Of a stretch of DNA of 64,000 bases, positions 13,156 through 26,344 are shown piece by piece. A program made the translations under genes and the position numbers. Below the pieces are notes generated by a model, which saw nothing but the letters and a program-made list of their open reading frames with translations, made no database searches and had not been told where the DNA came from. Every line of letters begins with the position of its first letter. The stretch's first letter is position 1. Source of the DNA: Sophora flavescens. Taxonomy: Eukaryota; Streptophyta; Magnoliopsida; Fabales; Fabaceae. The stretch is taken from contig JAUPTC010000272.1 of the NCBI GenBank assembly GCA_030762895.1, positions 1 to 64,000 on the forward strand, given 5' to 3'.

Positions 13156-14616
13156 GAAAATCCTAATTGAAAGCCTAAACCCTAATTTTAACCCTAAACC
13201 CTAATTCAAAGCCTAAACCTAATTTTCACCCAAAATCCTAATTTTGATCCTAAAACGTAACTTTATACCAAAACCCTAATTATAACACTTTTTTTTTCCA
13301 AAAAACCTAATTTTAAGACAGAAACCTTATTTTAATCCAAACCACTAAATTTTGAACCTAAATTTAACACAGAACCCTAAATTTGACCAATAACCTAATT
13401 TAGACCCAAAACCCTATTTCTAACCTATTTTTGTCCCAAAACCCTATTTTTAAAACCCAAATTCAAACCTAAACCTAATTGACCAAACAATTTGGACCAA
13501 AAAATTTTGACCCAAAATAACCCAAAGCTTTAATTTTGACCCAAAACCTAATTCGACCCAAAAACCCTAATTGGCGCAAAACCCTAATCCGATCCAAAAC
13601 CCTTATTCGAACCCTATTTTTGACCCAAAACCCATTTGACCGGAACCCTTTTTGACCCATATCCCTAATTTTAGCAAAACCTAAATTCTAATCCTATTTT
13701 GACCCAAAACCCTATTTTAACTCAAAAACCAAATTCAAACCCAAAACCTAAATTTGACCCAAACCAACAAACCAAAACCCTAATTTTGACCCAAAATCAA
13801 ATTTTGACCCAAAACCCAAATTATAACCCAGAGCCTAATTTTGACCCAAAACCTAACTCGACCCAAACCCTAATTCGACAAAAACCTTATTTTAAACCCA
13901 AAATCCTAATTGAAAGCCTAAACCTAATTCAAAGCCTAAACCTAATTTTGACCCAAAATCCTAATTTTGATCCTAAACCTAAATTTGAACCAAAACCCTA
14001 AATTTAACCCAGAAACCTAAATATGACAAATAACCCTAATTCTAACCCTATTTTTGTCCCAAAACTCTTTTTTTAACTCAAAACCCGACTCCTTAATTTT
14101 CACCCAAACCAAATTTACACCAATCTAACCTAATTTAGACCCAAAACCCTAATTCTAACCTATTTTTCCCCAAAAACCAATATTTTTACTCAAAACCTAA
14201 TTTTGACCCAAAACCTAATTTGGACCCAAAAAATTACCCAAATAACCCAAACCAATTGACCCAAAACCTAATCGAACCTATTTTGTCCCAGACCTAAATT
14301 TAACCAAACCTATTTGACCAAACCCTAATTTGGACCAAAAAATTTTGACCAAAAAACCCAAAACCCTAATGACCAAAACTAAACCCAAACCCTAATTTTC
14401 CCAAAACCCTAATACGATCCAAAACCCTAATTAAACCTATTTTGACCCAAAACCATTTGACAAAAATAAACCCTAATTTTACAAACCTAATTCTAACCTT
14501 TTACTTTTGACCCAAAACCTAATTCAAACCAAAACCTAATTTTGACCCAAACCAAATTTTGACCCAAAACCCAAATTATAACCCAAAACCTAATTCGACA
14601 AAAACCCTATTTAAAC
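13156..14616 (+). repeat. HOR copy 10 (A 13156-13898, B 13899-14616)
   Basis: Length 1,461 bp. The HindIII site is at 13525-13530. Half A contains an outlier patch at about 13,245-13,345 with substitutions not seen in neighbours (for example AAAACGTAACTTTATACC and AATTATAACACTTT). The second part of half B is shortened and lacks the ACCGTA element. Confidence 0.86.
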
Positions 14617-15745
14617 CAAAATCCTAATTGAAACCTAAACCTATTTTAACCCTAAACCTAATTCAAGCCTAAACCTAATTTTCACCCAAAACCTAATTTT
14701 GATCCTAAACCTAAATTTATACAAAACCTAATTTTTTGTCCAAAAACCTAAATTTAACCAAAACCTAATTTTAATCCAAACCTAAATTTTACCTAAATAA
14801 CAGAACCCTAAATTTGACCAATAACCTAATTTAGACCCAAAAACCCTATTCTAACCTATTTTTCCCAAACCCAAAACCCAAATTAAACCTAAACCTAATT
14901 GAAAAAATTGAAAAACCAAAATAACCAAACTAATTTTACCCAAAACCTAATTGACCAAAACCTAATCAAAACCTAATTTGACCAAAACCTAAACCTATTT
15001 TAAAATTAGAACCTTTTTGAAACCCTAATTTTAGCAAAACCTAATTCTAACATTTTACCCAAAACCTATTTTAACCAAAACCAAATTAAACCAAAACCTA
15101 TTGAAAAAAAACCTAATTTTAAAAAAATTTTGACCCAAAACCCAAATTATAAAAGCCTAATTTTGACCCAAAACCAAAAACCTACAAAACCATTTTAACC
15201 CAAAACTAATTGACTAAACCTAATTAAACTAAATAATTTTACCCAAACTAATTTTGATCCTAAACCTAAATTTGAACCAAAACCCTAAATTAACCAAACC
15301 TAAATTTGACCAAAACCCTAATTCTAACCTATTTTGTCCCAAAACTTTTAACTCAAAACCTAATTTTCCAACCAAAAAACTAATTAGCAAACCTAATACT
15401 AAAACTAACCAAACCTATCCAAACCTTAAAAACAAAAATACCAAACAAACCCTATTTCCCAAACCTAAATAACCCAAAACTATTGACCAAACCTAATTTG
15501 ACAAATACAAACCCAACCTAAGACCAAACCTAATCGACCAACCTAATTGAAATCCTAATTTGATCCAAAACCTAATTCGAACCTATTTTTGACCCAAAAC
15601 CCATTTGACAATAAACCTAATTCTAATCTTTTTGACCCAAAAATGAAACCCTAATTCAAAAAACCCTAATTTTGACCCAAAATCAAATTTTGACCCAAAA
15701 CCAAATTATAACCCAAAACCCTAATGACAAAAACCTATTTTAAAA
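14617..15745 (+). repeat. HOR copy 11, shortest (A 14617-15200, B 15201-15745)
   Basis: At 1,129 bp this is the shortest copy, with both halves reduced (584 and 545 bp). The missing material is spread through about 14,860-15,560 as many small losses rather than one clean deletion; the order of landmarks is kept. GAAAGCC and CAAAGCC words are absent at the B start. HindIII and the GTAATCC tail element are absent. Confidence 0.78.
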
Positions 15746-17068
15746 GAAAATCCTAATTGAAACCTAAACCCTAATTTTAACCTAAACCCTAATTCAAAGC
15801 CTAAACCTAATTTTCACCCAAAATCCTAATTTTGATCCTAAACCTAAATTTATACCAAAACCCTAATTCGAACCCTTTTTCCCAACAAACCTAATTTAAC
15901 CAACCCCTAAATTTAAACCTAAATTAGAACCCTAAATTTGACCAATAACCTAATTTAGACCCAAAACCTATTTCTAACCTATTTTTGTCCCAAACCATTT
16001 TTTAAAACCCAAATTCAAACCTAAACCTAATTTTGACAGATTGACCCAAAATAACCCAAAGCTTAATTTTGACCCAAAACCTAATTGACCCAAAAACCTA
16101 ATTAGGCAAAACCTAATTCGTCCAAAACCCTTATTGAACCCTATTTGACAAACAAACTTGACCATCCCTAATTTTAGCAAAACCTAAATTCTAACCTATA
16201 CCATTTTAACCAAACAACAAACCAAAACCTAAATTGCACCTAACAAAACCCTAATTTTGACCAAAATCAAATCTTGACCCAAAACCCAAATTATAACCCA
16301 AAGCCCTAATTTTGACCCAAAACCTAACTCGACCCAAAACCTAATTCGACAAAAACCTATTTTAAACCCAAAATCTAATAAACCTAAACCTAATTCAAAG
16401 CCTAAACCTAATTTTGACCCAAAATCCTAATTTTGATCCTAAACCTAAATTTGAACCAAAACCTAAATTTAAAGAACCTAAATTTGACCAATAACCCTAA
16501 TTCTAACCCTATTTTTGTCCAAAAACCCTTTTTTAACTCAAAATCCAACTCCTTAATTTTCACCCAAACCCAAAATTTACCAAAACCAAATTTAACCTAA
16601 TTTAGACCCAAAACCTAATTCTAACCTATTTTTCCCAAAAACCAATATTTTTACTCAAACCTAATTTGACCCAAAACCTAATTTGACAATTAAATAACCC
16701 AAACCCAAATTCGACCCAAAACCCTAATGAACCCTATTTTGTCCCAAGACCTAAATTTAACAAACCCTAATTTTACCCAAAACCTAATTTGGACAACAAA
16801 ATTTTGAAAAAAACCCAAACCTAATTTGACCAAAACCTAATTTGACCCAAAAACCTAATTCCCAAAACCCTAATAAGATCCAAAACCCTAATTAACCTAT
16901 TTTTGACCCAAAACCCATTTGACCCTAACCCTAATTTTAAAAACCTAATTCTAACTTTTGACCAAAATTGACCAAAACCTAATTCAAACCAAACCTAATT
17001 TTGACCCAAAAAAATTTTGACCCAAAACCCAAATTATAACCCAAAACCTAATCGAAAACCCTATTTTA
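15746..17068 (+). repeat. HOR copy 12 (A 15746-16368, B 16369-17068)
   Basis: Length 1,323 bp. The HindIII site is at 16059-16064 (in CCCAAAGCTTAATTTT, one T shorter than usual). Carries the ATCTTGACCC variant at about 16,271. Half A is short (623 bp), mainly from losses at 16,035-16,060 and 16,140-16,250. Confidence 0.83.
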
Positions 17069-18322
17069 ACAAATCCTAATTGAAACCTAAACCCTAATTT
17101 TAACCTAACCCTAATTCAAACCTAAACCTAATTTTCACCCAAAACCTAATTTTGATCCTAAACCTAAATTTATCCAAAACCTAATTGAACCCTTTTGTCA
17201 AACCTAAATTTAAAACCCTAATTTTAATCCAAACCCTAAATTTTGAACCTAAATTTAACCAGAACCCTAAATTTGACCAATAACCTAATTTAGACCCAAA
17301 CCTATTTTAACCTATTTTGTCCCAAAACCTATTTTAAAACCCAAATTCAAACCTAAACCTAATTTTGACAATTTGAAAACCTAACAAACTAATTTTGACC
17401 CAAAACCTAATTTTGACCCAAACCCTAATCCCTAATTTGATCCAAAACAAACCTATTTGACCCAAAACCCATTAAACCTTTGAAACCTAATTTTAACCCA
17501 AAACCTAAATTCTAACCCTTTTTGACCCAAAACCCTATTTTAACTCAAAACCAAATTAAACCCAAAACCTAAATTTGACCACCTAATTCAAACAAACCCT
17601 AATTTTACCCAAAATAAATTTTGACCCAAAACCCAAATTATAACCAGCCTAATTTTGACCAAAACCTAATTCGACCCAAAACCTAATACGACAAAAACCT
17701 ATTTTAAACCCAAAATCCTAATTGAAAGCCTAAACCCTAATTCAAACCTAAACCTAATTTTGACCCAAAATCCTAATTTTGATCCTAAACCTAAATTTGA
17801 ACCAAAACCCTAAATTTAACCCAAAACCTAAATTTGACCAATAACCCTAATTTAACCTATTTTCCCAAAACCCTTTTAACTCAACCACTCCTAATTTTCA
17901 CCCAAACCTGAAAAATTTACCTAATTTAGACCCAAACCTAATAACCTTTTTCCCAAAACCATATTTTACTCAAAACCTAATTACCCCAAACAACCTATTT
18001 TGTCCCAAACCTAAATTTAACCAACCCTAATTTTGACCAAAACCTAATTTGGAATTCAAAAAACCCAAACCCTAATTTGACCCAAAACCTAATTGACCAA
18101 AACCTAATTTCCAAAACCTAATTCGATCCAAAACCCTAATTGAACCTATTTTGACCCAAAACCCATTTGACCCAAATTTCGTAATCCCTAATTTTAAAAA
18201 ACCAATTCTAATCTTTTTTGACCAATACCTAATTCAAACAAACCCTAATTTTACCAAAAAAATTTTGACCCAAAACCCAAATTATAACCCAAAACCTAAT
18301 TCGACAAAAACCCTATTTTAAA
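17069..18322 (+). repeat. HOR copy 13 (A 17069-17710, B 17711-18322)
   Basis: Length 1,254 bp. The junction A-tract is shortened (TTTTAACAAATCC). The HindIII region is contracted near 17,385. In half B the middle section (17,885-18,000) is badly compressed. A GGAATTC word at 18,051-18,057 is unusual for the array. Confidence 0.8.
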
Positions 18323-19738
18323 GAAAATCCTAATTGAAAGCCTAAACCTAATTTTAACCTAAACCTAATTCAAAGCCTAAACCTAATTTTCACCCAAAAT
18401 CCTAATTTTGATCCTAAACCCTAAATTTATACCAAAACCCTAATTGAACCCTTTTTTGTCCAAAAACCTAAATTTAACCAGAACCTAATTTTAATCCAAA
18501 CCCCTAAATTTTGACCTAAATTTAACCAGAACCCTAAATTTGACCAATAACCTAATTTAGACCCAAAACCCTATTCTAACCTATTTTGTCCCAAAACCTA
18601 TTTTTCTTGAAAACCCAAATTCAAACCAACCCAACAATTTGGACAAAATTTTGACCCAAAATAACCCAACTAATTTTGACCCAAAACCTAATTCGACCCA
18701 AAAACCTAATTTGGCGCAAAACCCTAATTGATCCAAAACCCTTATTGAACCCTATTTTTGACCCAAAACCCATTTAGAACCCTTTTTACCTTATCCCTAA
18801 TTTTAGCAAAACCTAAATTCTAATCCTATTTTGACCCAAAACCCTATTTTAACTCAAAACCAAATTCAAACCCAAAACCTAAATTTGACCCAAAACCTAA
18901 TTCAAACCCAAAACCTAATTTGACCCAAAATCATTTAAACAAACCCAAATTATAACCAACCCTAATTTTACCCAAAACCTATTGACCCAAAACCTAATTC
19001 GACAAAAACCTTATTTTAAACCCAAAATCCTAATTGAAAGCCTAAACCTAATTCAAAGCCTAAACCCTAATTTTGACCCAAAATCCTAATTTTGATCCTA
19101 AACCTAAATTTGAACCAAAACCTAAATTTAACCAGAACCTAAATTTGACCAATAACCCTAATTCTAACCCTATTTTTGTCCCAAACCCTTTAACTCAAAA
19201 CCCGACTCCTTAATTTTACCCAAACCCATTTGACCCAAACAATTTAACCTAATTTAGACCCAAAACCTAATTCTAACCTATTTTCCCAAAACCAATATTT
19301 TTACTCAAAACCTAATTTTGACCCAAAACCTAATTTGGACCCAAAAATTTGACCAAATAACCCAAACCAAATTTGACCCCAAAACCCTAATTGAACCTAT
19401 TTTTGTCCCAAGACCTAAATTTAACCCAAAACCTAATTTTGACCCAAAACCTAATTTGGACCAAATTTGACCAAAAAACCCAAAACCTAATTGACCCAAA
19501 ACCCTAATTCGACCCAAAACCTAATTCAAACCTAATTCGATCCAAAACCCTAATTAGAACCTATTTTTGACCCAAAACCCATTTGACTATTTTTTAGTAA
19601 TCCCTAATTTTTAACCAAAACCTAATTCTAACATTTTTGACCCACCTAATTCAACCCAAACCCTAATTTTACCCAAAATAATTTTGAAAAACCCAAATTA
19701 TAACCCAAAACCTAATTCGACAAAAACCCTATTTTAAA
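18323..19738 (+). repeat. HOR copy 14 (A 18323-19022, B 19023-19738)
   Basis: Length 1,416 bp. Both half starts are exact and the copy is better preserved than its neighbours on either side. The HindIII site is lost (CCCAACTAATTTT near 18,666). The B tail element is reduced to TATTTTTTAGTAATCC near 19,588. Confidence 0.85.
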
Positions 19739-21053
19739 GAAAATCCTAATTGAAAGCCTAAACCCTAATTTTAACCCTAAACCCTAATTCAAAGCCTAAC
19801 CCTAATTTTCACCCAAAATCTAATTTTGATCCTAAACCCTAAATTTATACCAAAACCTAATTGAACCCTTTTTGTCCAAAACCTAAATTTAACCCAGAAC
19901 CTAATTTTAATCCAAACCCTAAATTTTGACCTAAATTTAACCAGAACCTAAATTTGACCAATAACCTAATTTAGACCCAAAACCCTAATTCTAACCTATT
20001 TTGTCCCAAAACCTAAAACCCAAATTCAAACCTAAACCTATTTGACAATTGCCACAAATTTTGACCCAAAATAACCCAACTAATTTTGACCCAAAACCTA
20101 ATTGACCCAAAAACCCTATTAAGCCAAAACCTAATTTGATCCAAAACCCTTATTGAACCTATTTTACCCAAAACCCATTTACCGAACCTTTTTGACCTTA
20201 TCCTAATTTTAGCTAAAACCTAAATTCTAATCCTATTTTGACCAAAACCTATTTTAACTCAAAACCAAATTCAAACCCAAAACCTATTGCCCCTAATTCA
20301 ACAACCTAATTTTACAAAAATTTTGACCCAAACCCAAATTATCAGCCTAATTTTGACCCAAAACCTAATGACCAAACCTAATAAAAACCTTATTTTAAAC
20401 CCAAAATCCTAATTGAAACCTAAACCCTAATTCAAAGCCTAAACCTAATTTTGACCCAAAATCCTAATTTTGATCCTAAACCTAAATTTGAACCAAAACC
20501 TAAATTTAACCCAAAACCTAAATTTGACCAATAACCCTAATTCTAACCTATTTTTGTCCCAAACCCTTTTTAACTCAACCCGACTCCTAATTTTCACACT
20601 TGCCAATTCTACCTAATTTAGACCCAAAACCTAATTCTAACCTATTTTAAAACCTTTTTTACTCAAAACCTAATTTTACCAAACCCTAATTTGGACCCAA
20701 ACAAATTTGACCTCCCCAAACCCTAAAACCTATTTTGTCCCAAGACCTAAATTTAACCAACCCTAATTTTGACCAAAACCTAATTTGGACCCAAATTGAA
20801 AAACCCCCTAATTTGACCCAAAACCTAACGACCCAACCCTAATCCAAACCTACGATCCAAAACCCTAATCGAACCTATTTTTGACCCAAAACCCATTTGA
20901 CCCAATATTTTTAAATCCCTAATTTCAAAACCTAATTCTAATCATTTTTGACCCAAACCTAATTCAAACAAACCTAATTTTGACCCAAAACCAATTTTGA
21001 CCCAAAACCAAATTATAACCCAAAACCTAATTCGAAAAAACCCTATTTTAAAA
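19739..21053 (+). repeat. HOR copy 15 (A 19739-20401, B 20402-21053)
   Basis: Length 1,315 bp. Junction words are intact. Half A has losses around 20,285-20,390. The HindIII region reads CCCAACTAATTTT near 20,074, the same contracted form as copy 14. Half B has losses around 20,580-20,730. Confidence 0.83.
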
Positions 21054-22276
21054 GAAAATCCTAATTGAAAGCCTAAACCTAATTTTAACCCTAAACCCTA
21101 ATTCAAAGCCTAAACCTAATTTTCACCCAAAATCCTAATTTTGATCCTAAACCCTAAATTTAAACCAAAACCCTAATTGAACCCTTTTTGTCCAAAAACC
21201 TAAATTTAACCAGAACCTAATTTTAATCCAAACCCTAAATTTTGACCTAAATCTAAATTTGACCAAAACCTAATTTAGACCCAAAACCTATTTCTAACCT
21301 ATTTTTCCCAAAACCTATTTTAAACCCATTAACCTAACCTAATTTGAAATTTGGAAAATTTTAAAAATAACCCAAGCTAATTTTGACCCAAACCTAATTA
21401 CAAAACCTAATGGCGCAAAACCTAATTTGATCCAAAACCCTTATTACCCTATTTTGACCAACCATTGAAACCCTAATTAAACCTAAATTCTAATCCTATT
21501 TTACCAAAACCTTTTTAACTCAAAACCAAATTCAAACCCAAAACCTAATTTGACCAAACCTAATTCAAACAAACCTAATTTTACCAAAAAATTTTACCAA
21601 AACCCAAATTATACCAACCTAATTCCATAAACCCAATCCTAATTAAACCTAAACCTAATTCAAGCCTAAACCTAATTTTGACCCAAAATCTAATTTTGAT
21701 CCTAAACCTAAATTTGAACCAAAACCTAAATTTAACCAGAACCCTAAATTTGACCAATAACCCTAATTCTAACCTATTTTGTCCCAAAACCCTTTAACCA
21801 AACCCGACTCCTTAATTTCCCTTTGACCAAACCCAAATTTAACCTAATTTACCCAAACCTAATTCCCTTCTAAACCAATATTTTTACTCACCTAATTTTA
21901 CCCAAAACCTAATTTGGACCCAAACCAAATTTTGACCAAAATAACCCAAACCAATTCGACCCAAACCTATTCGACCTATTTTGTCCCAAACCTAAATTTA
22001 ACCAAACCTAATTTTACCTAATTTGGACCTTTTGAAAAACCAACCTAATTTGACCCAAAACCTACCCAAAACCTAATACATCCAAAACCCATTGAACCCT
22101 ATTTTTGACCCAAAACCCATTTGACCATTTTGTAATCCCTAATTTTAACAAAACCTTAATTCTAACCTTTTGACCCAATACCTAATTCAAACCGAAACCT
22201 AATTTTGACCCAAATAAATTTTGACCCAAACCCAAATTATAACCCAAAACCTAATTGACAAAAACCCTATTTTAAA
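21054..22276 (+). repeat. HOR copy 16 (A 21054-21633, B 21634-22276)
   Basis: Length 1,223 bp, the second shortest. The A half is the smallest of the array (580 bp). The A/B junction is shortened (CCATAAACCCAATCC), lacking CTTATTTTA. The HindIII position reads AAGCTA at 21,375, a loss of one T relative to AAGCTTTA. Confidence 0.8.
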
Positions 22277-23576
22277 GAAAATCCTAATTGAAACCTAAAC
22301 CTAATTTTAACCTAAACCCTAATTCAAAGCCTAAACCTAATTTTCACCCAAAATCCTAATTTTGATCCTAAACCTAAATTTATACCAAACCCTAATTGAA
22401 CCCTTTTTTGTCCAAAAACCTAAATTTAACCCAGAACCTAATTTTAATCCAAACCTAAATTTTGACCTAAATTTAACCAGAACCTAAATTTGACCAAAAC
22501 CTAATTTAGACCCAAAACCCTATTTTAACCTATTTTTCCCAAACCTATTTTTAAACCCAAATTCAAACCTAAACCCTAATTTTGACCCAAAATTTGGACA
22601 AAATAACCACTTAATTTTGACCCAAAACCTATCGACCCAAAACCTAAGCGCAAAACCTATTCGATCCAAAACCCTTATTAACCTATTTTTGACCAAACCC
22701 TTGACGAACCCTTTTTGACCATATCCTAATTTTAAGCAAAACCTAAATTCTAACCTATTTTGACCCAAAACCTATTTTTAACTCAAAACCAAATTCAAAC
22801 CCAAAACCTAAATTTGACCCTAATTCAAACCCAAACCTAATTTACCAAAAATTTTGACCCAAAACCCAAATTATAAAGCCTAATTTTGACCCAAAACCTA
22901 ACTTCGACCCAAAACCTAATCGACAAAACCTTATTTTAAACCCAAAATCCTAATTAAACCTAAACCTAATTAAAGCCTAAACCTAATTTTGACCCAAAAT
23001 CCTAATTTTGATCCTAACCCTAAATTTGAACCAAAACCCTAAATTTAACCGAACCCTAAATTTGACCAATAACCCTAATTCTAACCCTATTTTTGTCCCA
23101 AAACCCTTTTTTAACTCAAAACCCGACTCCTTAATTTTCACCATGAAATTTACCTAATTTAGACCCAAACCTAATTCTAACCTTCAAAACCATATTTTAC
23201 TAAACCTAATTACCCAAACCTAATTTGGACCTAAAAACACCCAAACCTATCAACCTTTTTCCAACCTAAATTTAACCCTATTTACCAAAACCTAATTGGA
23301 CATTACAAAACCCAAAACCTATACCCAAAACCATCGACCCAAAACCTAATTCCCAAAACCTAATTCGATCCAAAACCCTAATTGAACCCTATTTTTGACC
23401 CAAAACCCATTTGACCCAATATTTAGTAATCCCTAATTTTAAGCAAAACCTTAATTCTAATCATTTTTGACCCAATACCTAATTCAAACCGAAACCTAAT
23501 TTTGACCCAAAAAAATTTTGACCCAAAACCCAAATTATAACCCAAAACCTAATTCGACAAAAACCCTATTTTAAAA
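22277..23576 (+). repeat. HOR copy 17 (A 22277-22942, B 22943-23576)
   Basis: Length 1,300 bp. The start of half A is clean. The HindIII position has collapsed to AACCACTTAATTTT near 22,603. Half B is compressed between 23,140 and 23,340. The junction to copy 18 is perfect. Confidence 0.82.
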
Positions 23577-25028
23577 GAAAATCCTAATTGAAAGCCTAAA
23601 CCCTAATTTTAACCCTAAACCCTAATTCAAAGCCTAAACCTAATTTTCACCCAAAATCCTAATTTTGATCCTAAACCCTAAATTTATACCAAAACCTAAT
23701 TGAACCCTTTTTTGTCCAAAAACCTAAATTTAACCCAGAACCCTAATTTTAATCCAAACCCTAAATTTTGACCTAAATTTAACCCAGAACCTAAATTTGA
23801 CCAATAACCTAATTTAGACCCAAAAACCCTATTTCTAACCCTATTTTTGTCCCAAAACCTTTTTTTCTTGAAAACCCAAATTCAAACCTAAACCCTAATT
23901 TTGACCAAATTTGGACCCAAAATAACCCAAGCTTTAATTTTGACCCAAACCCTAATTCGACCCAAAAACCCTAATTAAGCGCAAAACCTAATTCGATCCA
24001 AAACCCTTATTGAACCCTATTTTGACCCAAACCCATTTAGAACCCTTTTTGACCCTTATCCCTAATTTTAGCAAAACCTAAATTCTAATCCTATTTTGAC
24101 CCAAAACCCTATTTTTAACTCAAAACCAAATTCAAACCCAAAACCTAAATTTGACCCAAAACCTAATTCAAACCCAACCCTAATTTTGACCAAAATCAAA
24201 TTTTGACCCAAAACCCAAATTATAACCCAGCCTAATTTTGACCCAAAACCTAACTCGACCCAAAACCTAATTCGACAAAAACCTTATTTTAAACCCAAAA
24301 TCCTAATTGAAAGCCTAAACCTAATTCAAACCTAAACCTAATTTTGACCCAAAATCCTAATTTTGATCCTAAACCTAAATTTGAACCAAAACCTAAATTT
24401 AACCAGAACCCTAAATTTGACCAATAACCCTAATTCTAACCCTATTTTTGTCCCAAAACCCTTTTAACTCAAAACCCGACTCCTTAATTTTCACCCAAAC
24501 CCTTTGACCAAACCAATTTAACCTAATTTAGACCCAAAACCTAATTCTAACCTATTTTCCCAAAACCATATTTTTACTCAAAACCTAATTTTGACCCAAA
24601 ACCTAATTTGGACCCAAAAAAATTTTACCCAAAATAACCCAAACCCAAATTGACCCCAAAACCTAATACGAACCCTATTTTTGTCCCAAGACCTAAATTT
24701 AACCAAACCCTAATTTTACCCAAAACCTAATTTGGACAAACAAATTTTGACCCAAAAACCCAAAACCTAATTCGACCCAAAACCCTAATCGACCCAAAAC
24801 CCTAATTCCCAAAACCCTAATTCGATCCAAAACCCTAATTGAACCCTATTTTTGACCCAAAACCCATTTGACCATATTTTTGACGTAATCCTAATTTAAA
24901 CCTAATTCTAATCCATTTTTGACCCAAAACCTAATTCAAACCCAAAACCCTAATTTTGACCCAAAATCAAATTTTGACCCAAAACCCAAATTATAACCCA
25001 AAACCTAATTCCAAACCCTATTTTAAAC
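23577..25028 (+). repeat. HOR copy 18 (A 23577-24295, B 24296-25028)
   Basis: Length 1,452 bp, the best preserved copy in the 15-27 kb stretch. The HindIII site is at 23929-23934. Landmarks are exact at both half starts. It shows that the short neighbours are contracted versions of a unit of about 1.45 kb. Confidence 0.88.
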
Positions 25029-26344
25029 GAAAATCCTAATTGAAACCTAAACCCTAATTTTAACCCTAAACCCTAATTCAAAGCCTAAACCTAATTTTCA
25101 CCCAAAACCCTAATTTTGATCCTAAACCCTAAATTTATACCAAAACCCTAATTGAACCCTTTTTGTCCAAAAACCTAAATTTAACCAGAACCCTAATTTT
25201 AATCCAAACCCTAAATTTTGAACCTAAATTTAACCCAAACCTAAATTTGACCAATAACCTAATTTAGACCCAAAACCCTAATTCTAACCCTATTTTGTCC
25301 CAAAACCTATTTTATTAAAACCCAAATTAAACCCTAAACCTAATTTTGACCCAAATTTGACCCAAAAAACTATTTGACCCAAAACCTAAAACCTAATTTT
25401 GACCAAAACCTAATTGACCAAACCCTTATAAACCTATTTGACCAAACCATTAAACTTACAAACCTAATTTTAACCAAAAACCTAATTCTAATCCTATTTT
25501 GACCCAAACCTAATTTTAACCAAAACCAAATTCAACAAACCTAATTTGACCCAAAACCTAATTCAAACCAAACCTAATTTTACCCAAAACAAATTTGACA
25601 AACCCAAATTATAACCAACCTAATTTTGACCAAAATAAAAATTCGACCAAAACCTTATTTTAAACCCAAATCCTAATTGAAACCTAAACCTAATTCAAAC
25701 CTAAACCTAATTTTGACCCAAAATCCTAATTTTGATCCTAAACCCTAAATTTGAACCAAAACCCTAATTTAACCAACCTAAATTTGACCAATAACCTAAT
25801 TCTAACCTATTTTTGTCCCAAAACCCATTTTAACTCAAACACCTAATTTTCACCCAAAACCCAAATTTGACCCAAACCAAATTCTAACCCTAATTTAGAC
25901 CCAAAACCTAATTCAAAATTCCCAAAACCAATTTTAACTCAAAACCTAATTTAGACCAAAACCTAATTTGAACCCAAAAAAATTTTGACCCAAAATAACC
26001 CAAACCAATAAACCTATTTTGACCAAAAAAACCTAAATTTAACCCAAACTAATTTTGACCAACCTAATTTGACCAAAACAAATTTGACCCAAAAACCCAA
26101 ACCTATTACCCAAACAATACCCAAAACCTAATTTTAAACAAACCTAATTGATCCAAAACCCAATTGAACCCTATTTTTGACCCAAAACCCATTTGACCAA
26201 ACAGATTTTGAGTAATCCCTAATTTTAAAAAACCTTAATTCTAATCTTTTTGACCAAACAAAACCTAATTTTGACCAAAAAAATTTTGACCCAAAACCCA
26301 AATTATAACCCAAAACCTAATTCGACAAAAACCCTATTTTAAAA
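25029..26344 (+). repeat. HOR copy 19 (A 25029-25666, B 25667-26344)
   Basis: Length 1,316 bp. The start word has an ACGAAAATCC variant. Half A lost words at 25,370-25,470, including the HindIII site, and the TTCGACAAAAACC word has become ATTCGACCAAAACC at 25,641. The tail element of half B is reduced near 26,202. Confidence 0.82.

Noticed and set aside
13699..14001. Open frame of 100 codons on the plus strand
   Set aside because: Repetitive TQNPNFDPK-type text read from CCCAAAACCCTAATTTTGAC words. Such frames arise by chance because the repeat unit length shifts frame irregularly.
18051..18057. GGAATTC word as a possible cloning or adapter scar
   Set aside because: It is explained by loss of bases from TTTGGACC and AATTTTGAC-type words; the flanking sequence is continuous satellite.
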